37,957 bases of DNA from SZUA-287 sp036397975 (GTDB lineage Bacteria; Bacteroidota; Ignavibacteria; UBA10030; UBA6906). How positions within the stretch are numbered: the first letter of the stretch is position 1; every line of letters starts with the position of its first letter. Both the position numbers and the translations under genes were made by a program. The DNA is taken from contig DASWHW010000132.1 of the NCBI GenBank assembly GCA_036397975.1, forward strand, positions 1 to 37,957, in the 5' to 3' direction. This document shows, one piece after another, positions 15,527 to 24,219 of this stretch. The notes beneath the pieces are model-generated. The model made no database searches, had not been told where the DNA came from, and saw only the letters and a program-made list of their open reading frames with translations.

Positions 15527-18500
15527 CAGTTCGGTTTCTTGAGTACCAGCTGCACCCGGTCTATTTCCTTTCGTGCGGCAGCCTTAAACGTTTCATCAAT
15601 CCCGGACCGCTCCAGTATCTGTTTGTACATCGTCAGGGCCTGATCAAACCGTCCCAACTTTTCGTACGACTGACCGGACATGTAAAGAGCATTCGCTGTC
15701 CAATCGACCTTCCCTTTTTTCGTAACAAGGTACGGCACCTTCAAAAACTCCAGGATTGCCTGCTGAAAATCCCCTTTGTTGAAATATCCTTCTCCGATGT
15801 AATAGCGAAGCTCTCCCTCAAGATCACTGCCAGCTTGGTCGAGCAAGGATTGCAAATGCAGCACCGACTGTTCATTGTATCCGAGTCGTTGGTACAGAAT
15901 TCCAATCTTGATTCTCTTGTCGAAGGTATCCTCGTTGTTCGGATAGCCGTCGATATACTTTCTGGTGAGATTGAGGGCAGCGTCATTAGCCCCGGCGACT
16001 TCGTACGTGTTGATGAGGTTACTCATTGCGAAGGGGAGAATCTCTCTGTCAGCGTCAGGATTGTCAACGATTATTTTATAGTTCTTGATAGCATCATCCA
16101 GTTTCTCTGCGTTAAAATAGATATTGCCGAGAGAAAGGTGGACGCGTTGCATGACTGGCGCATTCGGGTAGGACTTCTGTAGGTTCTGGAAGATCTTTAT
16201 CGCGTCCTGAGGTTTGTTGAGTACCTCGGATATTTTCCCGAGCCAATACATGGCTTCCGGAGCAGAGGCGCTCTCATCGTATTTTGATTCAACCTTCTCA
16301 AATGATTTCCGAGCGTTCGTGTAATCAGCCTTTCGGAAAAAGTACGAGCCTCGCTCAAGTTCAAATGAAGAGCTTTCCTCATCGGTTGGCTTATATTTTT
16401 TGGAGAACGAAGCAACATCCTTGTCCGCTGCACCGAGCTCGTTGTTTCGTAAACGCGCGATGATCACGCGGGCTTTAAAACCCCTTTGCGCCTCTCCGGA
16501 ATCTGTCTGAATGAGGTGGAGGTACTGTTTGATTGCATCGGTGTACTCTCCACTTTCAAATAACATTGCAGCGATATCACTGGAGGCAACGGAAGATGGC
16601 GCAGCGGTACTTGCTTGGCGAAAGTATGCGGTGGCAAGGTCTGTGGAACCTTCCGCTCGGTAAATCGTCCCAAGCTCGTAATACGCTTGACCCGCTTCAG
16701 GTCCCGTTCTCTTGTGAGCGAGAAACTCCGTCAGGTTTTGTTTTGCCGCTGGTGAGTTCCCCGCGGTTCGATAAGCGATTCCTAAAGCAAGGAAAATGCT
16801 CGGATCACTTCCTTCCTCCCGGGTAGGATCCCGATCTTCCTGATCCAACAATTCAGTGAGCAGTTGAATCGCGTCGCGTGTATTGCCTGCTGCGATCATC
16901 GCTGTTGCCAGATCGATCTCGCTCTGCGCGTTCACCCCAAAATAGGGATACTCGTTCTTCAATCTCTCAAGGGATTCAATTGCCTCCGAATAGTGGTTCG
17001 TTGCGAGAGCAGCACGCGCAAGAAGCAACAATGTTGTGGCAATACTTCTTCCCCGGGGATAGAGAGCACGATAACGTCTGCCAATTGCGAGAACGGAGTC
17101 CCTCTCTCCGAGTTCTTCATAGACCTGGACCGCCATCGCCATTGCTGATTCTGCGGACGGTGATGATGCAAACTCCCGAAGAATAGTCCGAAACGTTGCA
17201 ACGGCAGAATCTTTTGCTCCTGCCGCCCGATGGAGCTCGGCGACGATCAAGAGGAGCGTGTCCCTACGGACGAACTTCGGGTAGAGAGAAAGGGTTGCGA
17301 TATATGCCTGTCGTGCCGAACCGATCGATGTTGCATTCAAGACAAACAAAGAGAGGGCTGCGTTCTCGCTTCTTGCTTCCGATGGGTATTGCTGAAGGAA
17401 TTCACGATACGCATGCATGGCCTGTGGAGCGAAGGACTCTTCTCGCCAGCTGATGTATTCGTAAGCCCGGGCAATGTTGAACAGTGCACTGGCCTTTTGT
17501 TTTTCCTCGATGCCGTTTTTCAATGCGTTTTGAAATTGGGTGGCCGCAGCTTCATAACTCTTCAGGTCCGCGAAATAAATCTCACCAAGCCTGTAAGAAA
17601 CAGATGCCTTATCGGAGCTGGTCAGTACATCTCCAACCAACAGGGCAAGTTTCTCAAGGCTTGCGTCCTTATCCTTCGCCTCGAAAACCTCAATCTTCTT
17701 CCAATGATCTTCTGCTTCAGTACGAAATCGGGAAGCGGGGTACTTCTGAATGATCTCCCGATACGCGTTCATTGCACGGTCGTATTCTTTCAATCGCTCG
17801 TAACAGCGTGCAGAGCCGGCTAACGCCTCTGCCACCAGAGGCGAACGCGGGAATCGGGTTTGCAACTGTTCATAATAGACAATTGCTCTCCGTGGGTCGT
17901 TGAGAGAGTGTTCCTGTGTCGTCCCGATGCGGAAAATGATCTCATCGGTTTTTTGATCATCCGGGAATTGGTCGAGGAACTGTGCGTAGTATTGGACTGC
18001 CTGTGCAAAGTTCTTCTGCTCTGCGGAATTGGTTGCAAGCTTTATCTGGGCGCGACGTTTCAAAAGGTCCTGGGTCGAAGAGCGAAGTATTCGGTTGCAA
18101 GCTTGATCAGATTTTGAAAAACGCTTTGCCTTTGCGTTGTTCAGTGCGCTCTTCCAGAGAACATTGCCGACATCTGTCCGATTTCCAAAGGCAGCAAGGT
18201 ATTGTTCGTACATTGTCACGGCATTAGGATAGTCATTAAGCTCCCCGTAGGCATCGCCTGCTCCGATCAATGCCTGCTGTATCAGGGAGGAGTCTGTCCC
18301 CATAGTTACCTCAAGTGCTTTTTTGAAGTTTGTGACGGCTTCTTGATATTCGCCGAGAGCAGACTTAAGCTTCCCAAGGCTTACATAGGCACCCTGCAAG
18401 GCTGAGGATGTCTTGTACTGACTAATGATATCACGATAATTTTGTTCCGCCTGATCCCACTTTCCGAGCGCCTCGAAAATATTCCCCAGAATAAGAAGTG

Positions 18501-19143
18501 ACTGCGCCTTCGCCTCAGGAGAGGGGTCGCCGTCGATAACCCGTTTTAATTCGGTCTGAGCGAGATTGAGTTTTCCTTCTTGAAAGTAGATCTGCCCGAG
18601 ACGCGCGCGCGCGTTCAGAGCGGCGCTACTTGAGCCGTATTCCTGAAGAACGATACGCAGGACGCGCCGTGCATCCTCCGTTTCTCCCGACATCGAAAAA
18701 TATTTGCTCGCCTCGACCAAGGCATCGGGCGCGAGTTTGCTGCGGGAATGAAATACTTTCACGCGCTCGTACGCAAGTGCGGCTTCTTTGTTGTTTCCCG
18801 TTGCGACATATGAATCCCCCACGTTCCACCAAGCCTCGGGAGCCCGTGGATTATCCTGATACGTTAAGGCGAAGGTTTGGAAGGTAAGACGCGCGTCGTC
18901 GTAGCGGCGTAGCTTCATTTGAGCCAGGCCAAGGTAGAATTTTGCCTCGATTCCCTGGGATGTATTAGGGAAAGAACCGATGAACTGCCTTAGCTGCTCC
19001 GCGGCGAGATCGTAAAGCTTGTCATTGTAGAGGTTCAGCGCCAGCTTGAAGTCCGCATTCTCCTTGGAGGACTGGGCGTGGAAAACGGAAACACCAAGAC
19101 TGCTGAGTGTCAGAAACAGGTACAAAAACAGGGGTTGGCGCAT
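15526..19143 (-). CDS. Large exported TPR protein (1205 aa)
   Basis: An N-terminal signal peptide (~1-24, hydrophobic LFLYLFLTLSSLGVSVFHA then QSS) is followed by tetratricopeptide repeats over nearly the whole length. The helices repeat every ~34-38 residues with the pattern A..YxxI...P.S. and G..Y...G.Y..A. The first repeats (FKLALNLYNDKLYDLAAEQL..FIGSFPNT) resemble the BamD/YbgF (CpoB) type. It is probably periplasmic and may act as a scaffold for envelope complexes. No enzymatic domain is visible. Its stop overlaps the start of the 394-residue gene by one base. A candidate promoter lies just upstream (19188-19216). Large repeat proteins of this kind are common in the Bacteroidota/Ignavibacteria group, but the partner is unknown. 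Confidence 0.85.
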   Translation of the reverse strand: MRQPLFLYLFLTLSSLGVSVFHAQSSKENADFKLALNLYNDKLYDLAAEQLRQFIGSFPNTSQGIEAKFYLGLAQMKLRRYDDARLTFQTFALTYQDNPRAPEAWWNVGDSYVATGNNKEAALAYERVKVFHSRSKLAPDALVEASKYFSMSGETEDARRVLRIVLQEYGSSSAALNARARLGQIYFQEGKLNLAQTELKRVIDGDPSPEAKAQSLLILGNIFEALGKWDQAEQNYRDIISQYKTSSALQGAYVSLGKLKSALGEYQEAVTNFKKALEVTMGTDSSLIQQALIGAGDAYGELNDYPNAVTMYEQYLAAFGNRTDVGNVLWKSALNNAKAKRFSKSDQACNRILRSSTQDLLKRRAQIKLATNSAEQKNFAQAVQYYAQFLDQFPDDQKTDEIIFRIGTTQEHSLNDPRRAIVYYEQLQTRFPRSPLVAEALAGSARCYERLKEYDRAMNAYREIIQKYPASRFRTEAEDHWKKIEVFEAKDKDASLEKLALLVGDVLTSSDKASVSYRLGEIYFADLKSYEAAATQFQNALKNGIEEKQKASALFNIARAYEYISWREESFAPQAMHAYREFLQQYPSEARSENAALSLFVLNATSIGSARQAYIATLSLYPKFVRRDTLLLIVAELHRAAGAKDSAVATFRTILREFASSPSAESAMAMAVQVYEELGERDSVLAIGRRYRALYPRGRSIATTLLLLARAALATNHYSEAIESLERLKNEYPYFGVNAQSEIDLATAMIAAGNTRDAIQLLTELLDQEDRDPTREEGSDPSIFLALGIAYRTAGNSPAAKQNLTEFLAHKRTGPEAGQAYYELGTIYRAEGSTDLATAYFRQASTAAPSSVASSDIAAMLFESGEYTDAIKQYLHLIQTDSGEAQRGFKARVIIARLRNNELGAADKDVASFSKKYKPTDEESSSFELERGSYFFRKADYTNARKSFEKVESKYDESASAPEAMYWLGKISEVLNKPQDAIKIFQNLQKSYPNAPVMQRVHLSLGNIYFNAEKLDDAIKNYKIIVDNPDADREILPFAMSNLINTYEVAGANDAALNLTRKYIDGYPNNEDTFDKRIKIGILYQRLGYNEQSVLHLQSLLDQAGSDLEGELRYYIGEGYFNKGDFQQAILEFLKVPYLVTKKGKVDWTANALYMSGQSYEKLGRFDQALTMYKQILERSGIDETFKAAARKEIDRVQLVLKKPN

Positions 19144-19187
19144 AGATCGTCAAGAGAATGATGCAATTACACATGGATGGTGCGTGA

Positions 19188-19216
19188 AACGTACGATTAA
19201 TTCGGAACGCGCGCAA
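19188..19216 (-). promoter_or_regulatory. Candidate promoter for the TPR-unknown-obg unit
   Basis: In the 85-base gap before the TPR gene, minus strand TTGCGC (19211-19216) and TACGTT (19188-19193) are 17 bases apart. The -10 fits the TAnnTT pattern of the window and the -35 keeps TTG. The gap also holds GTGAAAC and GTTTCAC as inverted repeats (19185-19190 region and 19229-19236 region). The promoter is weaker than the others and tentative. Confidence 0.3.
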
Positions 19217-19228
19217 GAAAGCACGGTT

Positions 19229-20665
19229 TCACTCGTTCAGAGGAATAATCGTTACTGCACGGTCTGTCAGGCTCTCGCCGATTTGTTGTTCGATATATTT
19301 TGAGGAAAACGAAAGGCATGTGATGTTATATCCCTGGACTTGAAGACGGGAGATTTCATCGGACGAAAGAAGCTGAATGAAGTGAACATCTTCTCGGCCA
19401 ACAAGGTGGAATGATTTCTCATGCAACGATATCCACGGCTCATCTGCGTCGCGGGCGAGCAACGGTTGATCAAACGTCAATGACTCCTCCATGCCGGTCA
19501 TGACGACGGTGGAAGGGGCGTATTCACGCTCAAGAATTTCTGAGCGGCGTCTACTTTGTGCCGCCTTCATATCAAACTCTTGAAAAACCATCCCTGCGTG
19601 TATGTTTATTCCAGGCTTTCCACGTGGCGAAGCGTGTTTCACGACATCAGGATTGACAAATGAGAAACTAAGAAGTCCTGCCGTGAAGAGGACCAGCAAC
19701 CTGCGCGAACTAACCTGATCCAGGAACAGGAACAAAAAAGTTGTTGCGGGCAGGAGGTAGCTCCCTTCCAAAGGAAAAATAAAAAAAAGGACTCCATACA
19801 GAATAATGCCTGCAGCGCAAGCAACGATCCTCGGTTCCTTCAGCCGAAATCTATTCCAGATTGGCTTTCGGTGAAGAAAAAGGATAGACGCCGCCACAAT
19901 CATTGCTGCTGGGCCTATTGCATAAACAGATCGATAAAGAAACAACGGAATACGATCAAGAGCATGGACGCTTGTTCGTGCAGCCTGATCTCCGGTCAGG
20001 GAAAGCCAATGCTCTACGCCGTAATGACTCCAGACGGGAAAAAATGCAAGCAGAAGGACGACGAGGGCGGCCGCTGTCGTTGTTATTCCTTTGCGTAAAT
20101 GTTGAGCGTTGTCCATAACCAGGATGAGGACTGGCCCGAGGGCAAGGAGATTGGTGGGACGAAACCCGGCGCTTAACCCGAGTGCCAGTCCGGCGAGAAG
20201 CGAGCGGTGCCGTTCCGCAAAATAGACCGCGAGGAGAAGAAAGAGGAGAGACCAGACGTGTTCGAGAGTGATAGATGAATTAATCCAGAAGAGAGGGGAG
20301 AATGCCAGGGCAACAAGCAGAATTTTCCAATTGTTCGATCGACGGGCAATCCTATACCAGACGAAAAGCGCAGCAAGCCCTGCACAACAGGTCAAGATAT
20401 TTGACAGCGTTGCTCCACCAAATGGAATAACAAGCGAGGATAGGTATTCATACAACGGATATCCAGGAAAACGGGAGGCTTCATACACACCCGTTCCGTG
20501 AATACTCGCCGCGGCGCGTGCAACGCGCCAGGCATCTTCATCGCTTCCAAAACCATTGAAGAAAAACGGAACGCGGCTCGCTGCTACCAAAGGTAGAAAC
20601 AAAAGCCAAAACAGTTTTTGGGAATTGCGGTTTTGAGGATGAAGGAGATGCTCCATTTGCTCCAT
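19229..20665 (-). CDS. GT-C-fold-like polytopic membrane protein, probable glycosyltransferase
   Basis: A 478-residue protein with about ten hydrophobic helices in the first 320 residues and a soluble tail (~340-478). The first outer loop carries an acidic cluster SDEDAWRVARAA (D42, E43, D44), the position of the catalytic acid in GT-C transferases that use polyprenyl-phosphate sugars. Further loops hold GYPLYEYLSSL and SAGFRPTNLLALGP, as in mannosyltransferase-like families. The acceptor is unknown. The ATG at 20665 is one option. A second ATG at 20656 has GGAG 4 bases upstream and is as likely. A GC-rich hairpin (20675-20696) and a pyrimidine tract lie directly upstream. It follows sdhB by 45 bases, and the sdh genes are functionally unrelated. 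Confidence 0.65.
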   Translation of the reverse strand: MEQMEHLLHPQNRNSQKLFWLLFLPLVAASRVPFFFNGFGSDEDAWRVARAAASIHGTGVYEASRFPGYPLYEYLSSLVIPFGGATLSNILTCCAGLAALFVWYRIARRSNNWKILLVALAFSPLFWINSSITLEHVWSLLFLLLAVYFAERHRSLLAGLALGLSAGFRPTNLLALGPVLILVMDNAQHLRKGITTTAAALVVLLLAFFPVWSHYGVEHWLSLTGDQAARTSVHALDRIPLFLYRSVYAIGPAAMIVAASILFLHRKPIWNRFRLKEPRIVACAAGIILYGVLFFIFPLEGSYLLPATTFLFLFLDQVSSRRLLVLFTAGLLSFSFVNPDVVKHASPRGKPGINIHAGMVFQEFDMKAAQSRRRSEILEREYAPSTVVMTGMEESLTFDQPLLARDADEPWISLHEKSFHLVGREDVHFIQLLSSDEISRLQVQGYNITCLSFSSKYIEQQIGESLTDRAVTIIPLNE

Positions 20666-20674
20666 GGAGGAGGG

Positions 20675-20696
20675 GGGTGCCCCGTTCGGGGCGCCC
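20675..20696. repeat. GC-rich hairpin between sdhB and the GT-C-like gene
   Basis: The stem GGGTGCCCC / GGGGCGCCC (9 bp with one T-G wobble) closes the tetraloop GTTC. On the minus strand it follows the sdhB stop by 14 bases and ends 9 bases before the ATG at 20665. No T-run follows, so it is not a standard terminator. It may attenuate read-through or hide the start of the next gene. Confidence 0.5.
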
Positions 20697-20710
20697 GAGT
20701 GAAAACTGCT

Positions 20711-21463
20711 TCAGAGTACTTTCGCGCGGATAAATTCCCGGTTCAGACGGGCGATATTCGAAACAGAAATTTCTTTGGGGCACTCCGCTTCGCATGCGTA
20801 GGTGTTGGAGCATGAACCGAAACCCTCTGCATCCATCTGCGCAACCATGCGTTCGGCTCTTTGCCTCCGCTCGGCATTTCCCTGTGGCAGGAGCGCAAGC
20901 TGAGAAACTTTCGCACTCACGAATAACATTGCTGAACTGTTCTTGCATGCAGCGACACATGCCCCGCATCCGATGCACGCGGCTGCATCGAAGGCCTCAT
21001 CGGCAATGCCTTTGGGGATGGGAATGGCGTTCGCGTCCGGGACACCGCCCGTCCGCACAGAGACGTATCCACCGGCCTGCATGATCCTGTCGAACGACGA
21101 TCGATCAACCACGAGATCCTTGATAACTGGAAACGGAGAAGCGCGCCAGGGCTCCACAACGATCGTATCTCCGTTCGAGAACGAGCGCATGTGTAGCTGA
21201 CATGTTGCAACTCCTTTGAGTGGGCCGTGCGCTCGTCCATTTATATAGAGGCTGCACGTCCCGCAGATTCCCTCGCGGCAATCATGATCGAATGCGATGG
21301 TATCTTCACCTTTTCGGACAAGGTTATTATTCACCATGTCAAGCATTTCCAGGAAGGACATATCGGGGGAGACGTCGGAAACGTTGTACGTCATCAGTCG
21401 TCCCCGCGCATTTTTCCCTGGTTGGCGCCAAACCTTTAGAGTAATCTTCATTGAACCGGACAT
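20711..21463 (-). CDS. sdhB: Succinate dehydrogenase iron-sulfur subunit
   Basis: A 250-residue subunit passing electrons from the flavin to the quinone site. [2Fe-2S] ligands are in CREGICGTC with a further Cys at 88 (C62, C67, C70, C88). The C-terminal ferredoxin part has CIGCGACVAAC (C163, C166, C169, C173) and C218, C224, C228 in SCSNTYACEAECP, providing the [4Fe-4S] and [3Fe-4S] clusters. The start is ATG at 21463, with AAGGAG 8 bases upstream, and lies 11 bases after the sdhA stop. Length and motifs fit the Bacteroidota/Chlorobi-type SdhB/FrdB. Direction (succinate oxidation or fumarate reduction) cannot be read from the sequence. Confidence 0.95.
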   Translation of the reverse strand: MSGSMKITLKVWRQPGKNARGRLMTYNVSDVSPDMSFLEMLDMVNNNLVRKGEDTIAFDHDCREGICGTCSLYINGRAHGPLKGVATCQLHMRSFSNGDTIVVEPWRASPFPVIKDLVVDRSSFDRIMQAGGYVSVRTGGVPDANAIPIPKGIADEAFDAAACIGCGACVAACKNSSAMLFVSAKVSQLALLPQGNAERRQRAERMVAQMDAEGFGSCSNTYACEAECPKEISVSNIARLNREFIRAKVL

Positions 21464-21474
21464 TCACGTGCTCC

Positions 21475-23388
21475 TTATTTGTAACTTCGTTGTGAGGGTT
21501 TCACGTATTCAAAATTCAACGGCTCTTTGTGCATGGCCGATGTTTTGTCCACACCCCTAAACTCCCATGCAGCGACGTACGAAAACCTCTTGTCATCACG
21601 AAGGGCCTCTCCATCCTCGGTCTGGAACTCCCGTCGGAAGTGACCCCCACACGATTCTTTCCGGTGCAATGCATCACGAGCAATCAATTCACCAAGCTCA
21701 AGAAAGTCGGCAACCCGATGCGCCTTCTCGAGTTCCTGATTGAAATTGCCATCGGACCCAGGAATGCGGACGTCTTTCCAGAATTCTTCTCGAATGCGCG
21801 GAATCTCCTTGATCGCGCTTTTCAGACTTTTTTCATCCCGGGCCATTCCAACATCATCCCACATTACCTTGCCAAGCGCTTTGTGGAAGTCATCCACTGT
21901 ACGTTTTCCATTAATTCCCATTAGCTTCTTTGTCATCGCGGCGAGGTTCTTTTCAGCATCCTTAAACGCCGCGTGAGAGGCGTCCACCGGCGGAAATTTA
22001 TTTGTGGCAAGATAGTCGCCGATTGTATAAGGGATAACAAAATAGCCGTCGGCAAGACCCTGCATCAAAGCACTTGCACCAAGTCGGTTGGCCCCGTGAT
22101 CGGAAAAATTCGCTTCGCCAAGAACAAACATGCCGGGGATGGTGCTCTCCAGGTTATAGTCAACCCAAAGTCCTCCCATTGTATAGTGAACAGCGGGATA
22201 GATTCGCATCGGCGATTCGTAGGCATTCTCGCCGGTAATCTGCTGGTACATGTCGAAGAGGTTCCCGTATTGTTCTTCGATGTACTCCTTCCCGTTCCGA
22301 TTGAAAGTATCTGTAAAGTCAAGGTACACCGCCAACTTGGTGGGCCCAACGCCGAGTTCTTTATCACACATCTCCTTGGCACGCCTGGAAGCAACGTCTC
22401 TGGGAACGAGGTTTCCGAATGACGGGTACAAACGCTCAAGGTAATAGTCTCGGTCTGACTCCGGGATATCTTTTGCCTGGCGGTTGTCACCCTTGGTTTT
22501 CGGAACCCAAATGCGACCGTCATTCCGCAGGCTCTCACTCATGAGAGTGAGTTTTGATTGATGGCCGCTGGAAACAGGAATGCATGTTGGGTGGATTTGC
22601 GTAAAGCAAGGATTACCGAACAATGCGCCCCTCTTGTGCGCGCGCCACGTAGCCGATCCGTTGCTCATCATTGCGTTTGTAGAAAGATAAAAGACGTTTG
22701 CGTATCCCCCCGTTGCAAGGATAACCGCGTCACCGACATACGATTCGATGGAGCCGTTGACAAGGTTGCGGCAGACGACACCCCGGGCCTTTCCATCGAC
22801 GAGGACAAGATCCAACATTTCCCGTCGTGAGAATAGCTTGACCTTGCCTGCATCCATCTGGCGCATCATCGCAGAATATGCCCCGAGGAGCAACTGCTGT
22901 CCAGTTTGCCCTCTTGCATAAAAGGTTCTGGAAACCTGCGCACCACCAAACGACCGGTTATCAAGAAGGCCGCCATATTCCCGTGCAAAGGGGACACCCT
23001 GCGCCACGCATTGATCAATAATGGAGCCGCTTACCTGAGCGAGTCGATAAACGTTTGCTTCGCGCGCCCGGTAGTCGCCCCCTTTGACCGTATCGTAGAA
23101 CAAACGATAAACACTATCACCATCGTTCGTGTAATTTTTGGGAGCGTTAATTCCACCCTGTGCTGCAATACTGTGAGCCCGACGGGGAGATTCATGGTAA
23201 CAGAGGGCGATGACGTTGTATCCGAGCTCGGCAAGGGATGCAGCTGCCGATGCTCCTGCCAGACCGGTACCGACCACCACAACGGTATACTTCCTCTTGT
23301 TTGCAGGATTGATGAGTTTTAGATGGAATCGATGGTCATCCCATTTCTTTTCAATTGGCCCACCAGGTATTTTAGGATTGAGTTTCAT
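21475..23388 (-). CDS. sdhA: Succinate dehydrogenase flavoprotein subunit
   Basis: A 637-residue FAD protein oxidising succinate to fumarate at the membrane. The dinucleotide motif is GTGLAGASAA (G40, G42, G45), and the covalent-FAD histidine is H72 in RAHSIAAQGG. Active-site features include HPTCIP, and later the arginine region TMGGLWVDYNLES plus HGANRLGASALMQGLADG. The start is ATG at 23388 (KLNPKIPGGPIEKK), with GGAGGG 8 bases upstream and 2 bases after the sdhC stop. A longer in-frame extension to 23517 overlaps sdhC by over 120 bases and has no ribosome site. Long N-terminus and ~640 residues match the epsilonproteobacterial/Bacteroidota-type SdhA/FrdA. Confidence 0.96.
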   Translation of the reverse strand: MKLNPKIPGGPIEKKWDDHRFHLKLINPANKRKYTVVVVGTGLAGASAAASLAELGYNVIALCYHESPRRAHSIAAQGGINAPKNYTNDGDSVYRLFYDTVKGGDYRAREANVYRLAQVSGSIIDQCVAQGVPFAREYGGLLDNRSFGGAQVSRTFYARGQTGQQLLLGAYSAMMRQMDAGKVKLFSRREMLDLVLVDGKARGVVCRNLVNGSIESYVGDAVILATGGYANVFYLSTNAMMSNGSATWRAHKRGALFGNPCFTQIHPTCIPVSSGHQSKLTLMSESLRNDGRIWVPKTKGDNRQAKDIPESDRDYYLERLYPSFGNLVPRDVASRRAKEMCDKELGVGPTKLAVYLDFTDTFNRNGKEYIEEQYGNLFDMYQQITGENAYESPMRIYPAVHYTMGGLWVDYNLESTIPGMFVLGEANFSDHGANRLGASALMQGLADGYFVIPYTIGDYLATNKFPPVDASHAAFKDAEKNLAAMTKKLMGINGKRTVDDFHKALGKVMWDDVGMARDEKSLKSAIKEIPRIREEFWKDVRIPGSDGNFNQELEKAHRVADFLELGELIARDALHRKESCGGHFRREFQTEDGEALRDDKRFSYVAAWEFRGVDKTSAMHKEPLNFEYVKPSQRSYK

Positions 23389-23390
23389 TG

Positions 23391-24059
23391 TCAGTACCCT
23401 CCCGACATGTGTGACCAAAGAAAATAGATGGGGATGATTGCGTAACCAAGAGGGATGATAAACCAAAAAATAAATCCGAAAAACATTATCAACTTCTTGT
23501 AGCGCGACTGAAGCCATCCGAGAGTTTGAAACGCAGATTGAAACCCGTGGCGCAGGTGATAGCCTAGCAGGAACAACGCAACGAGGTAAAACCCGACATA
23601 CAGTGGACTCTGGAAAGCGTCCGTGACTAAGCGATAAGCTGAAGGATGCGTTGCATCGAAGCGCAACGGCGCGAAAAAGGTCCTGAGGTGTACGACAAGA
23701 AAGATGAAGACGATGCTGCCAGTAACAAACGCAATACGCGATGCAAGCGTACTGTTCGCGGACGGATTGGTCATTTCATACGGGATAGGTCTTTTTCGCT
23801 TGTTCGAGAGCCACAATGTTGTTCCGTAGATGATGTGTGCGGCAAATCCTAGGAACAATCCAATCTCGACTGTCCGTATCACGACATTGCCAGAGAGGAA
23901 CTCACCATACGCATCGTAGACCACTCCGCCATCGTTTAAGAAAAGGAGGAGATTGCCGATTAGATGCTCCAGAAGGAATGTGCAAAGGTACAAGCCGGTA
24001 AGAGCCATCAGTAGTTTCTGACCGATGGAAGATTTTGCCAGGGAAGTTGTTTGACTCAT
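23391..24059 (-). CDS. sdhC: Succinate dehydrogenase cytochrome b subunit (di-haem type)
   Basis: A 222-residue membrane anchor with five hydrophobic helices. Histidines H32, H75, H124 and H168 lie in four different helices (EHLIGN, FAAHII, VVHLRTFF, GYHLRH). This fits the b558-type single-subunit anchor with two b-haems and menaquinone chemistry, as in B. subtilis and Wolinella. I start at the ATG at 24059 (SQTTSLAKSSIGQKLL). A longer in-frame extension to 24137 would run back into the promoter. The order sdhC-sdhA-sdhB with 2- and 11-base gaps shows one operon. Expression should depend on the promoter and repeats at 24110-24179. Confidence 0.93.
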   Translation of the reverse strand: MSQTTSLAKSSIGQKLLMALTGLYLCTFLLEHLIGNLLLFLNDGGVVYDAYGEFLSGNVVIRTVEIGLFLGFAAHIIYGTTLWLSNKRKRPIPYEMTNPSANSTLASRIAFVTGSIVFIFLVVHLRTFFAPLRFDATHPSAYRLVTDAFQSPLYVGFYLVALFLLGYHLRHGFQSAFQTLGWLQSRYKKLIMFFGFIFWFIIPLGYAIIPIYFLWSHMSGGY

Positions 24060-24109
24060 TTCAAGGCTATACCATTGATAATGAAAAGTATGAGATGAAG
24101 ACGATTGAG

Positions 24110-24137
24110 AAAGTACATTTGGAGAAAAAGGAGTCAA
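24110..24137 (-). promoter_or_regulatory. Promoter of sdhCAB
   Basis: Minus-strand TTGACT (24132-24137) and TACTTT (24110-24115) are 16 bases apart, giving a leader of ~45 bases to the sdhC ATG. The -35 is the same hexamer as in the uppS, pfkA and ybaB promoters. It lies within the right arm (on the minus strand) of the 9-bp inverted repeat 24131-24179, so anything binding the repeat would compete with RNA polymerase. Confidence 0.5.
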
Positions 24138-24179
24138 TAGAAGTGCTGCGTTAGAAGTGCTGCGTTTGAATATTGACTC
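24131..24179. repeat. Inverted repeat flanking the tandem repeat upstream of sdhC
   Basis: GAGTCAATA (24131-24139) and TATTGACTC (24171-24179) are perfect 9-bp inverted arms around a 31-base core that is almost entirely the 14-bp tandem repeat. Read on the minus strand from ftsX, the stem is followed by CTTTTTC, so it may act as a weak terminator between ftsX and sdhC. Its arm also carries the sdhC -35 box. Confidence 0.6.
24138..24165. repeat. Two perfect tandem copies of a 14-bp unit
   Basis: TAGAAGTGCTGCGT occurs twice with no gap (24138-24151 and 24152-24165), directly upstream of the sdhC -35 box. Tandem sites placed there usually bind a transcription activator or repressor, here probably on one face of the helix every 14 bp. 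Recent duplication by slippage is the plain alternative. Confidence 0.65.
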
Positions 24180-24219
24180 AATGAATCTACGAAAGAGAGA
24201 ACTCTATATCAAACTTTCT

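Noticed and set aside
23389..23517. N-terminal extension of SdhA
   Set aside because: It overlaps sdhC, has no ribosome site, and the translation before KLNPKIPGG is unlike SdhA.
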